NCBI RefSeq assembly: GCF_900096995.1
Contig: NZ_OANT01000001.1
Location: 744,001 to 808,000 of the forward strand
Reading direction: 5' to 3'
Length of the DNA: 64,000 nucleotides
DNA from: Acinetobacter puyangensis
Lineage (GTDB): Bacteria > Pseudomonadota > Gammaproteobacteria > Pseudomonadales > Moraxellaceae
Both the position numbers and the translations under genes were made by a program. Shown here in pieces: positions 1 to 10,587 of the stretch. The stretch's first letter is position 1, and every line of letters begins with the position of its first letter. Below the pieces are notes generated by a model, which saw only the letters and a list, made by a program, of their open reading frames with translations, made no database searches and was not told where the DNA came from.

Positions 1-438
<438 letters not shown>

Positions 439-468
439 TATAGATATTGATTGTAATGATGAAATTAA

Positions 469-573
469 AATCCCCCTAAATCCCCCTTTAAAAAGGGGGA
501 CTTCTTACGAAATAAATTGTAGAGATTAATTCGTGGATTCCTCCTCTTTTCCAAAGAGGGGTTAGGGGAGATT
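469..573. repeat. Palindromic G/C-tract repeat between pheS and pheT
   Basis: The left end reads AATCCCCCTAAATCCCCC and the reverse complement of the right end reads AATCTCCCCTAACCCC, so the element has imperfect terminal inverted repeats. The left arm also folds on itself (CCCCCTTTAAAAAGGGGG). A second, diverged copy of the same right-end motif lies at 16298-16412. It contains no open reading frame. I read it as a small non-autonomous repeat; no target duplication is evident. Confidence 0.7.
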
Positions 574-587
574 AGGGAATAGACAAG

Positions 588-2990
588 ATGAAAATTAGTG
601 AAAATTGGTTACGCAGTTGGGTGAACCCGGCAGTTGATAGTGACAAGTTGGCCGAACAACTGACCATGTTGGGACTGGAAATTGATGAAACTGCTCCTGT
701 GGCAAAACCTTTTACCGGTGTGGTGGTAGGAGAGGTCTTGACGGTTGAGCAGCATCCCGATGCAGATCGTTTACGTGTCACCACAGTCAACATCGGAGAG
801 GCTGAACCTCTACAAATCGTTTGTGGTGCCCCTAATGTACGTGTCGGAATGAAAGCTCCGGTAGCGACCATTGGTGCAGTATTACCGGGTGATTTTAAAA
901 TCAAAAAAGGTAAGCTACGTGGCGTTGAATCACATGGCATGCTATGCGGTGCATCAGAAATTGATCTGGAAGATAAGATTGATGGCTTGCTGGAATTACC
1001 GGAAGATGCACCAGTTGGGATATGCATCCGCGAATATTTGAAGCTTGATGATCGGGTCATTGACATTAGTATTACACCGAATCGTGGTGACTGTTTTAGT
1101 ATTCGTGGGATTGCCCGCGAAGTAGCAGTAATCAATCAACTGAAATATCAGGCACCTGATATTGAGCCTGTTGCCGCAACGATTGCAGATGAAAAACCAG
1201 TCTTTGTGGAAACACAAGGTGCACCACGTTATTTGGGCCGTATCATTAAAAATGTCAATACGCAGGCAGTTACACCAGACTGGATGCAAGAGGCATTGTC
1301 ACGTTCGGGGATTCGTAGTCACAGTATTCTGGTGGATATTACCAACTATGTATTGATGGAACTGGGTCAACCCCTGCATGCTTTTGATCTGGATAAAATC
1401 ACTGGTTCAGTGATTGTGCGTCAGGCCAAACAAGGTGAAAAGTTGGTTTTACTGAATGAGCAGGAAGTTGCACTGCAAGATGATGTGATGGTAATTGCTG
1501 ATGATGAAAAAGTGCTGGCAATTGCAGGGATCATGGGTGGCTTATCGTCTAGTGTGACTGATACAACTCGGGATATTTTTCTGGAAAGTGCCTTCTTTGA
1601 TCCTTTAGCCATTGCTGGTCGTGCCCGTCGTTTTGGTTTACATACCGATGCATCGCAACGTTATGAACGTGGGGTCGATTTCGAATTACCTTTGCTTGCC
1701 ATGCAGCGTGCCAGTCAGTTGATTCAACAACTGGCAGCAACAGATGAAACCGGTTTTGCTGAAATTACCGTAGAGGAAAAACCTGAGTTATTACCAAAGC
1801 GTACAGCGATTGGTTTGACACAAGTTCAGGTGGATAAACTACTCGGCTTTAGCATTGAAGGTGCTTTTATTGAAGATGTTCTGACACGTCTTGAATGTCA
1901 GGTTGAACGCACCGTAGAGGATGGCTGGATTGTTACACCGCCTTCACATCGTTATGATTTAAGCATTTATCAGGATTTGATTGAAGAAATTGCCCGCATC
2001 TATGGTTATGACAATATTCCAACTGCCAAACCAGAGATGCAGATTACGCTGGCTGATTATCAGGATCAGACAGAATTGGGGCAACTGCGTCAAACCTTGG
2101 TAGCATTGGGTTATCAGGAAGCAATCAGCTTTAGTTTTGTCGATGAAAAACTGGAAAAACAACTGAATCCACAGGTTCAGGCATTGGCATTGGCCAATCC
2201 AATTTCCAGTGATCTTGCGGTGATGCGTAGCACTTTGCTATCGAGTTTAATTCCATGTGTACAATACAATATTAATCGTCAGCAAGGTCGTGTACGTTTC
2301 TTTGAGCTAGGCTTACGTTTTGCCTATCCACAAGATCAGCAAGGTACAAACAGTATTGATGATCTTAAGCAAATTCCGACACTGGCCTTGATTGCTGTAG
2401 GTTCGCATAAACCTGAACAATGGCATGAAAAAACTCAAGCCATGGACTTTTTTGATTTAAAGGGTGAAATCGAAAATATTCTGGCCGTTGCGCATGTACA
2501 ACCGGAATATGTACGTTCCGAACGTGCCTGGTTACATCCGGGACAATCGGCAGAGATTTTGCATAATGGCAAGTCTATCGGTTATTTAGGCCGTTTACAT
2601 CCTTCGCTGGAAACCGCACTGGATTTGGGCGTCACATGGGTGGCAGAGCTTGATCAAAGTGCAGTTTTGCAACCGTATGTATATAATTTTACAGAATTAT
2701 CACGTTTTCCTTCTGTTAGACGTGATATTGCGGTATTAATTGATGATACTATTGCGCTAAGTCGTATAGAATCGACAATAAAACAAGCAGCAGGTGAGTT
2801 TCTGGCAGCGAGTTGGTTGTTTGATGTCTATACAGGGCAAGGTGTAGAGGTAGGGTATCGTTCATTGGCATTTGCTTTGCATTTCCAACATTCTTCACGT
2901 ACACTCGAAGATGCTGAGATTAAGCAAGCGATGGACAACGTGATTGAAAGCCTAGAAACAACCTATAAAGCAAAATTGAGGGCATCATGA
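588..2990 (+). CDS. pheT: Phenylalanyl-tRNA synthetase beta subunit
   Basis: The beta subunit, 800 residues, is close to the usual length of about 795. Domains in order are an N-terminal EMAP/tRNA-binding fold (about residues 40-150, with HPDADRLRV and IVCGAPN), the B3/B4 editing domain (about 210-375), the B5 domain (about 400-475, ending near [11 protein letters not shown]), a catalytic-like core, and a C-terminal ferredoxin-fold anticodon-binding domain (about 705-800, beginning [16 protein letters not shown]). The beta subunit binds tRNA and edits mischarged Tyr. The stop overlaps the ihfA start in ATGA, suggesting translational coupling. The upstream gap to pheS is enlarged by a repeat. 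Confidence 0.98.
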   Translation: MKISENWLRSWVNPAVDSDKLAEQLTMLGLEIDETAPVAKPFTGVVVGEVLTVEQHPDADRLRVTTVNIGEAEPLQIVCGAPNVRVGMKAPVATIGAVLPGDFKIKKGKLRGVESHGMLCGASEIDLEDKIDGLLELPEDAPVGICIREYLKLDDRVIDISITPNRGDCFSIRGIAREVAVINQLKYQAPDIEPVAATIADEKPVFVETQGAPRYLGRIIKNVNTQAVTPDWMQEALSRSGIRSHSILVDITNYVLMELGQPLHAFDLDKITGSVIVRQAKQGEKLVLLNEQEVALQDDVMVIADDEKVLAIAGIMGGLSSSVTDTTRDIFLESAFFDPLAIAGRARRFGLHTDASQRYERGVDFELPLLAMQRASQLIQQLAATDETGFAEITVEEKPELLPKRTAIGLTQVQVDKLLGFSIEGAFIEDVLTRLECQVERTVEDGWIVTPPSHRYDLSIYQDLIEEIARIYGYDNIPTAKPEMQITLADYQDQTELGQLRQTLVALGYQEAISFSFVDEKLEKQLNPQVQALALANPISSDLAVMRSTLLSSLIPCVQYNINRQQGRVRFFELGLRFAYPQDQQGTNSIDDLKQIPTLALIAVGSHKPEQWHEKTQAMDFFDLKGEIENILAVAHVQPEYVRSERAWLHPGQSAEILHNGKSIGYLGRLHPSLETALDLGVTWVAELDQSAVLQPYVYNFTELSRFPSVRRDIAVLIDDTIALSRIESTIKQAAGEFLAASWLFDVYTGQGVEVGYRSLAFALHFQHSSRTLEDAEIKQAMDNVIESLETTYKAKLRAS

Positions 2991-3280
2991 CAGCATTAAC
3001 GAAAGCTGAGATGGCAGATCATCTAAGTGAAAAAACAAGCTTAAACCGTCGGGAAGCAAAGCAACTTGTCGAGCTTTTCTTTAACGAGCTGAGTCAGGCA
3101 TTGATTGAAGGTGAGCAAGTCAAACTTTCAGGATTTGGTAATTTTGAATTACGTGATAAACGTCAACGTCCTGGACGAAATCCAAAGACTGGCGAAGAAA
3201 TTCCAATTACTGCGCGTCGTGTCGTGACCTTCCGCGCTGGTCAAAAATTTAGACAGCGAGTAGAAAACGAACAAGGTTAA
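2987..3280 (+). CDS. ihfA: Integration host factor alpha subunit
   Basis: A 97-residue HU/IHF-family protein. It forms a heterodimer with IhfB that binds the DNA minor groove and bends DNA sharply, acting in recombination, replication and transcription. The start [21 protein letters not shown] is typical of IHF alpha. The beta-arm [12 protein letters not shown] carries the proline that intercalates in family members, and [13 protein letters not shown] is the usual C-terminal helix. It overlaps pheT by 4 bp and is followed by an intrinsic terminator, so pheS-pheT-ihfA is probably one operon, as in enterobacteria. Confidence 0.97.
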   Translation: MTALTKAEMADHLSEKTSLNRREAKQLVELFFNELSQALIEGEQVKLSGFGNFELRDKRQRPGRNPKTGEEIPITARRVVTFRAGQKFRQRVENEQG

Positions 3281-3296
3281 TTCTAGTTTTCGCTCT

Positions 3297-3321
3297 AAGG
3301 CATCCAAGTGGTGCCTTTTTT
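3297..3321 (+). terminator. Intrinsic terminator after ihfA
   Basis: AAGGCA pairs with TGCCTT around a short loop and is followed by a T run (TTTTTT). It lies 17 bp after the ihfA stop and would end the pheS-pheT-ihfA transcript. Confidence 0.8.
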
Positions 3322-3456
3322 AATGTCTGAATTTAAATGGCATAGCTTTTTTAGGAAGATACAAAACATCTTCTGGATATTGATCTTTATGACTTTAGAT
3401 AAGGATAATCATAAAAAAGTATAGGGAGAGTAATAAATGGCGTTATATGCTGTATA

Positions 3457-3655
3457 TATAGCAAAATTCAAAATGTAAGCTATATTTGTGCCATGCCGGA
3501 CTTGATCCGGCATTCAGAGTTAACGTATCCTAAATCAAACTCTATAAAGCTAAAGCCTAGGCCTTAAGAACTTTGCTCTGGATACTTTGAGAGATGTATC
3601 TCGCAAGGCAAGTATGACGAGATGATACGTAGCCTATAAACCGAATTTTGCTATA
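3457..3655. repeat. 199-bp element with 13-bp perfect terminal inverted repeats
   Basis: The 610-bp gap after ihfA holds no gene. Within it, TATAGCAAAATTC (3457-3469) is matched by its exact reverse complement GAATTTTGCTATA (3643-3655). The interior contains a perfect 8-bp palindrome arm pair, ATGCCGGA/TCCGGCAT, at 3493-3513. This organisation resembles a miniature inverted-repeat element, but no transposase or clear target duplication is visible and no second copy occurs in the window. Confidence 0.55.
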
Positions 3656-3835
3656 GCTTGCAATGAGGGATTGTCGTTTTGATAAGGTAAAGGAGAAATT
3701 CAGTGTTTTAATGCATTGATAGGGCTTAAAACAGGGATAGGCAGATGGGTTGTAATAAAATAAGTTGTTAAACGAATAAGGATAGAAGAAAGAATTATAA
3801 TTAAACTAAAGCTTATTTTTAAACCGTGAAGACAA

Positions 3836-3862
3836 TAAAAAAGAGAGCAAATGCTCTCTTTT
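3836..3862 (-). terminator. Intrinsic terminator of the alanine-rich lipoprotein gene
   Basis: On the minus strand AAGAGAGC/GCTCTCTT form a stem with a 4-nt loop followed by six T. It lies about 30 bp beyond the stop codon at 3891. Confidence 0.85.
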
Positions 3863-3890
3863 CTAAGAATTATGCTTCTAATTTTAAAAA

Positions 3891-4217
3891 TTAGTGAGCA
3901 GCTTCTTCTTTAGGTGCGTCAGCAGCTGGAGCAGCAGCGGCGTCAGTAGCAGCAGCAGCGGCATCAGTAGCAGCATCAGCAGCAGTTGTAGCGGCATCAG
4001 CAGCTTGGTCAGCAGCAGCAGTAGCTTCTGTAGCAGTAGCGTCTGTAGCTTGAGCAGCAGCAGCGTCAGCAGCAGCTTCAGCTTCTGTAGCAGCAGCAGT
4101 TGCGTCAGCAGCAGCAGCGTTAGCATCAGTAGCAGCTTCTTCAGTTTTCTTAGCACAGCCAACGAAAGTTAAAGACGCAGCAATAGCGGTTGCAATAGCA
4201 ATATTTTTGAATAACAT
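3891..4217 (-). CDS. Alanine-rich low-complexity lipoprotein
   Basis: A 108-residue protein starting MLFKNIAIATAIAASL. I chose this start because of the signal peptide it gives and the GAGAG ribosome site upstream; an in-frame extension to 4292 has neither. A lipobox (FVGC) places the lipidated Cys at about residue 20, so the protein is likely anchored in the outer membrane. The mature part is almost wholly Ala with Asp, Glu and Thr, for example repeats of AAADAAT, and ends PKEEAAH. Such sequence should be helical and acidic. The repetitive GCW codons open long reading frames in other phases, which are not genes. The function is unknown. Confidence 0.8.
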   Translation of the reverse strand: MLFKNIAIATAIAASLTFVGCAKKTEEAATDANAAAADATAAATEAEAAADAAAAQATDATATEATAAADQAADAATTAADAATDAAAAATDAAAAPAADAPKEEAAH

Positions 4218-4625
4218 GGCATCACTCTCTATATAAAATGAGATTAAGTTAAGATTCGCCTTTATAGTAAAAAGATAAAACGTCCCTCGCATTGGATGAA
4301 ATATCTTAAGGCTTATCGGCTTGATGAATATGCTATCACCGAGTGATTTTAATTTCTACTGGCTTAATATTTTTTAATGATGAAAAATATAAATTAACTT
4401 TTAAAAATTAAGAAGATTTAGCAATAGCCGATTCTAAGATTCTAATGATTAATTTTTAATGAATTGAATTATATTGATTTTTTATCGGATAATTAATCAT
4501 CTAAAATAGTCGCATGTGCTACGTTAAGTCATGTAAAAAAATGTAATGTTTGTCAACCAAATTTCAATTCATAAAAAAACCGCCATTTTTTATAAAATGA
4601 CGGCTATTTACTTGGACAGCTAAAC
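4218..4625. other. Intergenic region between rho and the lipoprotein gene
   Basis: About 400 bp of very AT-rich DNA. It contains the rho terminator at 4573-4605 and presumably the promoter of the minus-strand lipoprotein gene near 4220-4300. I see no further gene. Confidence 0.6.
4573..4605 (-). terminator. Intrinsic terminator of rho
   Basis: On the minus strand AGCCGTCATTTTAT pairs imperfectly with ATAAAAAATGGCGGTT, followed by a run of seven T. It lies about 20 bp after the rho stop codon. Confidence 0.85.
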
Positions 4626-5888
4626 TTATTGTTTACGTTTCATTTGATCAAAAAAGTCATCATTGGTCTTGGTTTCTTTCATGCGATCAAGCAAAAATTC
4701 CATCGCGGCAAGCTCATCCATAGGATGTAACAGTTTGCGCAGAATCCAGACTTTACGAAGATTTTCTTCATTCATCAGACGTTCTTCACGACGCGTACCG
4801 GATTTTTTGATATTCATTGCAGGGAAGACACGTTTTTCGGCAATGCGTCGATCAAGTGTAATTTCCTGGTTACCAGTACCTTTGAATTCCTCGTAGATCA
4901 CTTCATCCATTTTACTGCCGGTTTCAATCAGCGCAGTAGAAATAATGGTTAAAGAGCCGCCTTCTTCAATGTTACGTGCAGCACCAAAGAAACGTTTAGG
5001 GCGTTCCAGAGCATGGGCATCAAGACCACCAGTCAAGACTTTGCCTGAAGAGGGAATGACGGTGTTATAAGCACGGGCAAGACGGGTAATTGAGTCCAGC
5101 AAGATAACCACATCTTTTTTATGTTCGACCAGACGTTTGGCTTTTTCAATCACCATTTCGGCAACCTGAACATGACGTGCTGGAGATTCATCAAATGTTG
5201 AAGCAACCACTTCGCCACGCACACTGCGTTCCATTTCCGTGACTTCTTCTGGACGTTCGTCAATCAACAATACAATCAGAAAAACTTCGGGGTTATTACG
5301 TACAATCGATTGCGCGATGTTTTGTAATAACATGGTCTTGCCGGCTTTCGGTGGTGCCACAATGATAGAACGTTGACCTTTACCGATGGGTGCAACAAGG
5401 TCGACCACACGTGCGGTTAAATCTTCTGTTGTGCCGTTACCCAGTTCCATGATCATTTGTTCGGTCGGAAATAAAGGGGTCAAGTTTTCAAATAGAATTT
5501 TATTACGTGAGTTTTCTGGTGTGTCGTAGTTAATTTGATTGACTTTTAACAATGCAAAATAGCGTTCGCCTTCTTTCGGGGGACGAATGGTACCGGTGAT
5601 GGTATCGCCTGTGCGTAAGTTAAATCTGCGGATTTGTGATGGACTGATATAAATGTCGTCAGGACCCGCTAAATAAGAACCTGCTGCGGAACGTAAAAAA
5701 CCAAAACCATCAGAAAGAATTTCGAGTACACCATCACCAAAAATCTCTTCGCCATTCATTGCATGACGCTTTAAAATCGCAAAGATAATATCTTGTTTGC
5801 GATTACGTGCCATGCCTTCGAGACCCATAAATTCGGCTATTTTAATTAATTCGCCAATAGGTTTTTTCTTAAGTTCAGTTAAGTTCAT
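4626..5888 (-). CDS. rho: Transcription termination factor Rho
   Basis: A 420-residue hexameric RNA helicase that loads on untranslated C-rich RNA and releases RNA polymerase. It is about the length of E. coli Rho (419). The N-terminal domain (1-47) precedes the cold-shock-like RNA-binding domain (about 48-125, [21 protein letters not shown]). The ATPase domain has Walker A APPKAGKT at 178-185, Walker B near [13 protein letters not shown], the Q-loop region [11 protein letters not shown], and the arginine-finger region [20 protein letters not shown]. Nearly 300 bp of leader separate it from trxA. The trxA-rho order is also found in E. coli. Confidence 0.99.
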   Translation of the reverse strand: MNLTELKKKPIGELIKIAEFMGLEGMARNRKQDIIFAILKRHAMNGEEIFGDGVLEILSDGFGFLRSAAGSYLAGPDDIYISPSQIRRFNLRTGDTITGTIRPPKEGERYFALLKVNQINYDTPENSRNKILFENLTPLFPTEQMIMELGNGTTEDLTARVVDLVAPIGKGQRSIIVAPPKAGKTMLLQNIAQSIVRNNPEVFLIVLLIDERPEEVTEMERSVRGEVVASTFDESPARHVQVAEMVIEKAKRLVEHKKDVVILLDSITRLARAYNTVIPSSGKVLTGGLDAHALERPKRFFGAARNIEEGGSLTIISTALIETGSKMDEVIYEEFKGTGNQEITLDRRIAEKRVFPAMNIKKSGTRREERLMNEENLRKVWILRKLLHPMDELAAMEFLLDRMKETKTNDDFFDQMKRKQ

Positions 5889-6181
5889 ATGAGGATAGTC
5901 AGTAATAAGAAGCTTTTAACAAATGAAGAAGTGAATTACACAAGTTCGCACACTCAAATCGGTTGGAGTGATGTCTTGATCGTATCTGTACCAGTAAACT
6001 CAGGATAATGTGTAAGGCAAAATATCGGAAGACTTGATGAGCCGAGGGGCGATCTTATTTTAACATTAAACCCCTTTAAAAAATTAAGGAATTTAAACTC
6101 AGGCAAACTATAAGGGAGGACATTGCATTTGTCAATTGATTCAATGCAAATACCATCCAGAAGGATGGTATTTTTGATCAA
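5889..6181. other. rho leader region
   Basis: About 290 bp between trxA and rho on the minus strand. Near its right end is the hairpin at 6148-6175; the remainder is non-coding. In other bacteria the long rho leader is the site of Rho autoregulation, which I infer but cannot see directly here. Confidence 0.5.
6148..6175 (-). terminator. Hairpin after trxA
   Basis: ATACCATCC/GGATGGTAT form a 9-bp perfect stem with a 4-nt loop, directly after the trxA stop. On the minus strand only three T follow the stem, so it is a weak intrinsic terminator or an attenuating structure between trxA and rho. Confidence 0.6.
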
Positions 6182-6508
6182 TTAGATATTGCTATCGATA
6201 AAGTCAACCAGTTTGGAACGTGGCACCGCACCAACTTGTTGCGCAACAACTTCACCATTTTTAAATAACAATAGGGCAGGGATATTGCGAATGTTGTAGT
6301 TGACGGCGGTTGCTTCGCAATTGGTCACATCAACTTTGACAATTTTAACTTTGCCATCATAGGTGCCGGCAAGGTCTTCAAGTACAGGGGCAATGGCTTT
6401 ACATGGAGCACACCAACCTGCCCAGAAATCTACAAGAACAGGTGTGTCACTTTCTAATACATCTGATTTAAAGTTGTCATCAGTCGTATTGATAATATTG
6501 TCTGACAT
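6182..6508 (-). CDS. trxA: Thioredoxin
   Basis: A 108-residue cytoplasmic thioredoxin, which reduces protein disulfides with electrons from thioredoxin reductase. The active site is WCAPC at residues 32-36, in DFWAGWCAPCK, instead of the textbook WCGPC. The cis-proline loop reads IRNIPALLLFKNGE and the C-terminal GAVPRSKLVDFI helix is present, so the fold is complete. From memory, related Acinetobacter thioredoxins share the Ala, so I treat it as a lineage variant. It is followed by rho on the same strand and diverges from ppx. Confidence 0.97.
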   Translation of the reverse strand: MSDNIINTTDDNFKSDVLESDTPVLVDFWAGWCAPCKAIAPVLEDLAGTYDGKVKIVKVDVTNCEATAVNYNIRNIPALLLFKNGEVVAQQVGAVPRSKLVDFIDSNI

Positions 6509-6797
6509 GGGTTTACTCCAAATTTATTGAAAAAATAGTCGTGTGTGAAATGACCATTATATTGATCACACAACCTATATGATTAAGCTGTATATCATAA
6601 GTAATAGGGGCATGAATTGAATTTTCAAGTTTTATCCACTGATTGTCTAATGGATGCTTTCGATAGCAATTATCGTAAAGCGCAATCATTTTTGCAATAT
6701 CTATCCCAAATAACTCATTGTTAGACATTTAAAGGCGAATAAATCTTTAAAAAAAATTGCCAGTGCATTACTCTTAACATGTTTTATATTCGGGTAT

Positions 6798-8327
6798 ATG
6801 CTCATAATGTCTGATTTTTTGATCGATGAAGAATTGCTTGCTGCAATTGATATGGGATCTAACAGTTTTCATCTTGCGATTGCGAGAGTAGATCATGGGG
6901 AAGTCAAAAAAGTTGCTTCGATGTCAGAGAAAGTGCAACTTGCTGCAGGGCTTGATGAAAATAATTATTTAAGCGAAGCGGCGCAACAACGGGGGTTGGC
7001 CTGTCTATCGAGATTTGTTGGTCGGCTCGGCGCTGTGCCTAATAACCGTTTGAGAATTGTGGCGACCAATGCCTTGCGTCAGGCAGAAAATGGCGATGAA
7101 TTTATGCAAAAGGCTGCGGAAATATTACCCAAGCCTATCGAAATTATTGCTGGTCGTGAAGAAGCGCGGCTGATTTACTTAGGCGTGTCACATACCATGG
7201 CAAATGGCGGCCGTCGTTTGGTGATTGATATTGGTGGCGGATCGACCGAATTTATTATTGGGGAAGAATTCGAACCGCTTCTCACTGAATCTTTGCAAAT
7301 GGGCTGTGTGGCCTATACCAAGGCATTTTTCCCAGAAGGTGAAATTAATACCAAAGCTTTTGATAAAGCCGTGGTTGCAGCACGCAAAGAATTAAGTGCC
7401 ATTGCCAATACCTATGTATTGACAGGCTGGGATACTGTCGTGGGATCAAGTGGAACCATTAAAGCTTGTCGACAGATTTTGGTCAATATGGGACTCAGTG
7501 ATGATCAGCAAAATGTGACTGCATCGGGATTACAAAAACTCAAAGATCGTTTGTTGAAATTTGATCATATTGCCAAAGTTGACTTTGATGGTTTACGTGA
7601 TGATCGACGTGCTGTATTACCGGCAGGCTTGGCAATTTTATCGGCGGTTTTTGAGGTGTTGAAAATTGATAAACTGGCCTATTCTGATGGTGCCTTACGT
7701 GAAGGTGTCATGTATGACTTGCTCGGACGTTTTCGGCATGAAGATATTCGTGATCGCAGTGTACAAGCGATGATGGGGCGTTATGGTTCCGATCCAAAAC
7801 AAGCCGAAAGGGTGGTTCAAACTGCACAAAAGCTTTTTGAGGATGCTGATACTGCCTTAAATTTAAGCAGTGATGACGACGACTTATTACGTCGGGCTGC
7901 TTATCTGCATGAAATTGGTCTGGCGATCAGTCATGGCGGCTATCATCGACATGGTGCATATTTATTACAACATTCCGATATTCCGGGATTTTCACAGATT
8001 GATCAAAACCATTTGTCACATTTGGTCGCTCATCATCGGCGAAAATTACGCCATGATTCATTACTGGACGTGCAAAAAGTTGGTGGTAAAAAGCTGGTTT
8101 TCCTGTGTTTACTGATGAGACTGGCAGTTTTACTCAATCATAGCCGTAGTGATGCTGCTTTACCTGAGTTTGATTTACAGGTGAAAAATGAGCAGAGTTG
8201 GCAATTGACCATTTGCGGAGATGTGAAACAATGGCCACTACTGATTGCTGATTTGCATGATGAGCAAATTCAATTTAAACATTGGAATGTTGATCTGCAA
8301 ATTAAGTCCAGTCAACATATGGATTAA
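6798..8327 (+). CDS. ppx: Exopolyphosphatase / Ppx-GppA phosphatase
   Basis: A 509-residue member of the Ppx/GppA family, which removes terminal phosphate from polyphosphate or from pppGpp. The actin-like ASKHA fold shows phosphate motif 1, AAIDMGSNSFHLAIARV (from about residue 15), and motif 2, LVIDIGGGSTEFIIG. The C-terminal half carries the HD-like helical domain (AAYLHEIGLAISHGGYHRHGAYLLQ). The length fits Ppx. ATG codons at 6798 and 6807 are both possible starts. It is divergent from trxA, and accA follows 15 bp downstream. Sequence alone does not separate Ppx from GppA activity; the length and neighbourhood favour Ppx. Confidence 0.92.
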   Translation: MLIMSDFLIDEELLAAIDMGSNSFHLAIARVDHGEVKKVASMSEKVQLAAGLDENNYLSEAAQQRGLACLSRFVGRLGAVPNNRLRIVATNALRQAENGDEFMQKAAEILPKPIEIIAGREEARLIYLGVSHTMANGGRRLVIDIGGGSTEFIIGEEFEPLLTESLQMGCVAYTKAFFPEGEINTKAFDKAVVAARKELSAIANTYVLTGWDTVVGSSGTIKACRQILVNMGLSDDQQNVTASGLQKLKDRLLKFDHIAKVDFDGLRDDRRAVLPAGLAILSAVFEVLKIDKLAYSDGALREGVMYDLLGRFRHEDIRDRSVQAMMGRYGSDPKQAERVVQTAQKLFEDADTALNLSSDDDDLLRRAAYLHEIGLAISHGGYHRHGAYLLQHSDIPGFSQIDQNHLSHLVAHHRRKLRHDSLLDVQKVGGKKLVFLCLLMRLAVLLNHSRSDAALPEFDLQVKNEQSWQLTICGDVKQWPLLIADLHDEQIQFKHWNVDLQIKSSQHMD

Positions 8328-8342
8328 TAATTAGAGTAGGCT

Positions 8343-9167
8343 ATGAACACAAAGGCAAAAATCTCACAGGCTTGGCAGACAGTAAAAATTGCCCGTCATC
8401 CCGAACGTCCTCAATTCCTCGATTATGTCGGTGAAATTTTTACCGAATTTGATGCATTGCATGGTGATCGTTTGTTTGGTGATGATGGTGCTTTGATCGG
8501 TGGTCTGGCCCGCTTCTATGGTCAGCCTGTAGTTGTGGTTGGACAGCACAAAGGGCGTAATACCCGTGAGCGATTACAGCATAATTTTGGTATGTGTAAT
8601 CCAGAAGGTTATCGTAAATCACAACGCTTGTTTGATTTGGCAGAACGCTTTAATTTACCAGTATTGACCTTTATTGATACCATGGGTGCATATCCGGGTG
8701 TCGGTGCCGAAGAACGTGGTCAGGCTGAAGCAATTGCCAAGAATCTGGCACAATTGTCCAGTTTAAAAGTACCAGTCATTGCGACTGTCATTGGTGAAGG
8801 TGGCTCTGGCGGTGCCTTAGCGATTGGCGTAGCAGACCGTGTGATTATGCTTTCTCACAGTATTTATTCGGTGATTTCACCAGAAGGTTGTGCGTCCATT
8901 TTATGGAAAACAGCCGAAAAAGCAGAGCAGGCCAGTGATGCTTTAGCACTGACTGCTGAGCGCCTTAAAAAACTGGGAATTGTTGAAACTGTCGTGGATG
9001 AAGGTGAGGGTGCACATTTACATCCCATCAAAGTGATGCATCAATTACAAGAAGTATTGAAAGATACTTTAGATGAATTGTTAGAAATGGATGCCAATGC
9101 GCGATGCGAAGCACGTTACCAGCGTTTAATGAAGTTTGGCAGCACAAATTTAGTCAACGCCTCTTAA
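8343..9167 (+). CDS. accA: Acetyl-CoA carboxylase carboxyltransferase alpha subunit
   Basis: A 274-residue subunit that, with AccD, transfers the carboxyl group from carboxybiotin to acetyl-CoA, making malonyl-CoA for fatty-acid synthesis. Diagnostic stretches are [45 protein letters not shown] and [17 protein letters not shown], with [15 protein letters not shown]. It is shorter than E. coli AccA (319) because the N-terminal extension is reduced, which is seen in some gammaproteobacteria. Its 3' end overlaps the start of tilS by 64 bp. Confidence 0.98.
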   Translation: MNTKAKISQAWQTVKIARHPERPQFLDYVGEIFTEFDALHGDRLFGDDGALIGGLARFYGQPVVVVGQHKGRNTRERLQHNFGMCNPEGYRKSQRLFDLAERFNLPVLTFIDTMGAYPGVGAEERGQAEAIAKNLAQLSSLKVPVIATVIGEGGSGGALAIGVADRVIMLSHSIYSVISPEGCASILWKTAEKAEQASDALALTAERLKKLGIVETVVDEGEGAHLHPIKVMHQLQEVLKDTLDELLEMDANARCEARYQRLMKFGSTNLVNAS

Positions 9168-10585
9168 GTCATTTACAGCAATTTGCACCACAGGCAAAAA
9201 TTGTTCTGGGATGTAGTGGTGGCATGGATTCCATGTTGCTGCTACACCTGTTAGCAGGGTTAATCCCTCAGCGTCTTTACGTTCTCTCCGTTGATCATCA
9301 GCTACAGCAAGCCAGTGCAGCTTGGTCGCAACATGTCCAGCACAGTTGTGACAAACTCAAAATTCCTTGTCAGATTATTCCGGTACAGATACAGGCAGGC
9401 AATCTCGAAGCTCAGGCCCGTCAAGCCCGTTATCACGCTTTTCAACAGCATTTAAAGCCTCAGGACATTTTGGTTCTGGCACATCATCAACAGGATCAGG
9501 CCGAAACTGTTTTACTGAGATTATTACAAGGTTCAGGGATAAGCGGTTTATCTGCGATGCAGGAGATCGAATGGCGTAAACTGCATCATCATAATCCGTC
9601 ACAATATGATCCTTTTCAAAGCGATCTTTCCCAAAGCAGCTTAGTTTCCGGTTTTTCTTTAAGTCATGATAATAAGTTAAATTCGCATCAGTCTTCTCAA
9701 TTAGATACTGCCCAATATGCTTTATGGCGACCTCTATTAACCTTATCCCGACAGCAGATTCAACAATGGGTACAACAACTTAATATCGAGTATGTTGATG
9801 ATCCCATGAATCATGATGAGCATTATGATCGTGTCTGGTGCAGGGAACAGCTTTGGCCGCTACTGGAACAGCGTTTTTCCAGAATGCAGGAGGGTATTGT
9901 CCGCTGTGCAACCTTAATGCAGGATGCTGACAATATTCTCTATGAGGTGTTACAACAGGATTTAAAACAATGTGTTGATTCGCAGCAGCGTTTAAATATT
10001 GAGTGTTTAAATCAGCTATCTTTGTCACGACAACGTCAGGTACTTTCCGTCTGGATGCAGGGTGATGATCGCTATCGACCACCGTTTGCCATGGTAGAAC
10101 GAATCCGAACGGAAGTGATTACAGCACGGCAAGATGCACAAAGCATATTACATCATGCCAGTTATGATTTCGTACGTTTCGATGGCTATGTGTATCGTTA
10201 TCCACAAGCCGTATGGCAAGCTTTGCAAACAACACCACAACAACAAACGATCCGTTTCGATGCTAGAGTACAGCATCAGATAGCCTTGGGCCATGTAACG
10301 GTCGAGATGGCAAACTTCGGCATAGATCGTGCTTTATTGTCTGAGGTGTTAACGCTAGTAGCGAGGCAAGGTGGTGAAAAAATTGCTTTTTATGGGCGAA
10401 AAGGGCACCGTATCTTGAAAAAAGAGCTACAAGCAAGAAAAATAGCCCCTTGGTTTCGTCATCAAACGCAAATATTGATGTACCATAATACGATTCTTGG
10501 TGTATTTACATCGACGGGATTTTGGCTGGCTGAAAGTGTATATTGTGTCAATAATGGCTGGTTACCAAATTTACAACTGCATTAA
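9104..10585 (+). CDS. tilS: tRNA(Ile)-lysidine synthase
   Basis: A 493-residue enzyme that attaches lysine to C34 of the CAU-anticodon tRNA-Ile, changing its decoding from AUG to AUA. The PP-loop ATP-binding motif SGGMDS lies at residues 38-43 within [19 protein letters not shown]. Other family landmarks are [21 protein letters not shown], the RPLL motif ([13 protein letters not shown]) and [12 protein letters not shown]. The C-terminal TilS domain is about residues 390-480. A somewhat variable insertion (about 165-205) is rich in Ser, Gln and Asp. The start lies inside accA; no later in-frame start leaves the PP loop with a normal N-terminus. Confidence 0.95.
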   Translation: MRSTLPAFNEVWQHKFSQRLLSHLQQFAPQAKIVLGCSGGMDSMLLLHLLAGLIPQRLYVLSVDHQLQQASAAWSQHVQHSCDKLKIPCQIIPVQIQAGNLEAQARQARYHAFQQHLKPQDILVLAHHQQDQAETVLLRLLQGSGISGLSAMQEIEWRKLHHHNPSQYDPFQSDLSQSSLVSGFSLSHDNKLNSHQSSQLDTAQYALWRPLLTLSRQQIQQWVQQLNIEYVDDPMNHDEHYDRVWCREQLWPLLEQRFSRMQEGIVRCATLMQDADNILYEVLQQDLKQCVDSQQRLNIECLNQLSLSRQRQVLSVWMQGDDRYRPPFAMVERIRTEVITARQDAQSILHHASYDFVRFDGYVYRYPQAVWQALQTTPQQQTIRFDARVQHQIALGHVTVEMANFGIDRALLSEVLTLVARQGGEKIAFYGRKGHRILKKELQARKIAPWFRHQTQILMYHNTILGVFTSTGFWLAESVYCVNNGWLPNLQLH

Positions 10586-10587
10586 TA

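Noticed and set aside
469..573. CRISPR or tandem repeat in the pheS-pheT gap
   Set aside because: The structure is a single palindromic unit with inverted, not regularly spaced direct, repeats.
3894..4172. Ser-rich open frame on the plus strand (and a Leu-rich frame on the minus strand) across the lipoprotein gene
   Set aside because: Both are other-phase readings of the repetitive GCN codons of the alanine-rich lipoprotein; they have no ribosome site and are of pure low complexity.
6513..6728. 71-codon minus-strand frame just upstream of trxA
   Set aside because: No ribosome site, no recognised family, and it occupies the trxA/ppx promoter region. The middle part looks slightly protein-like, so an old gene fragment is possible but not supportable.
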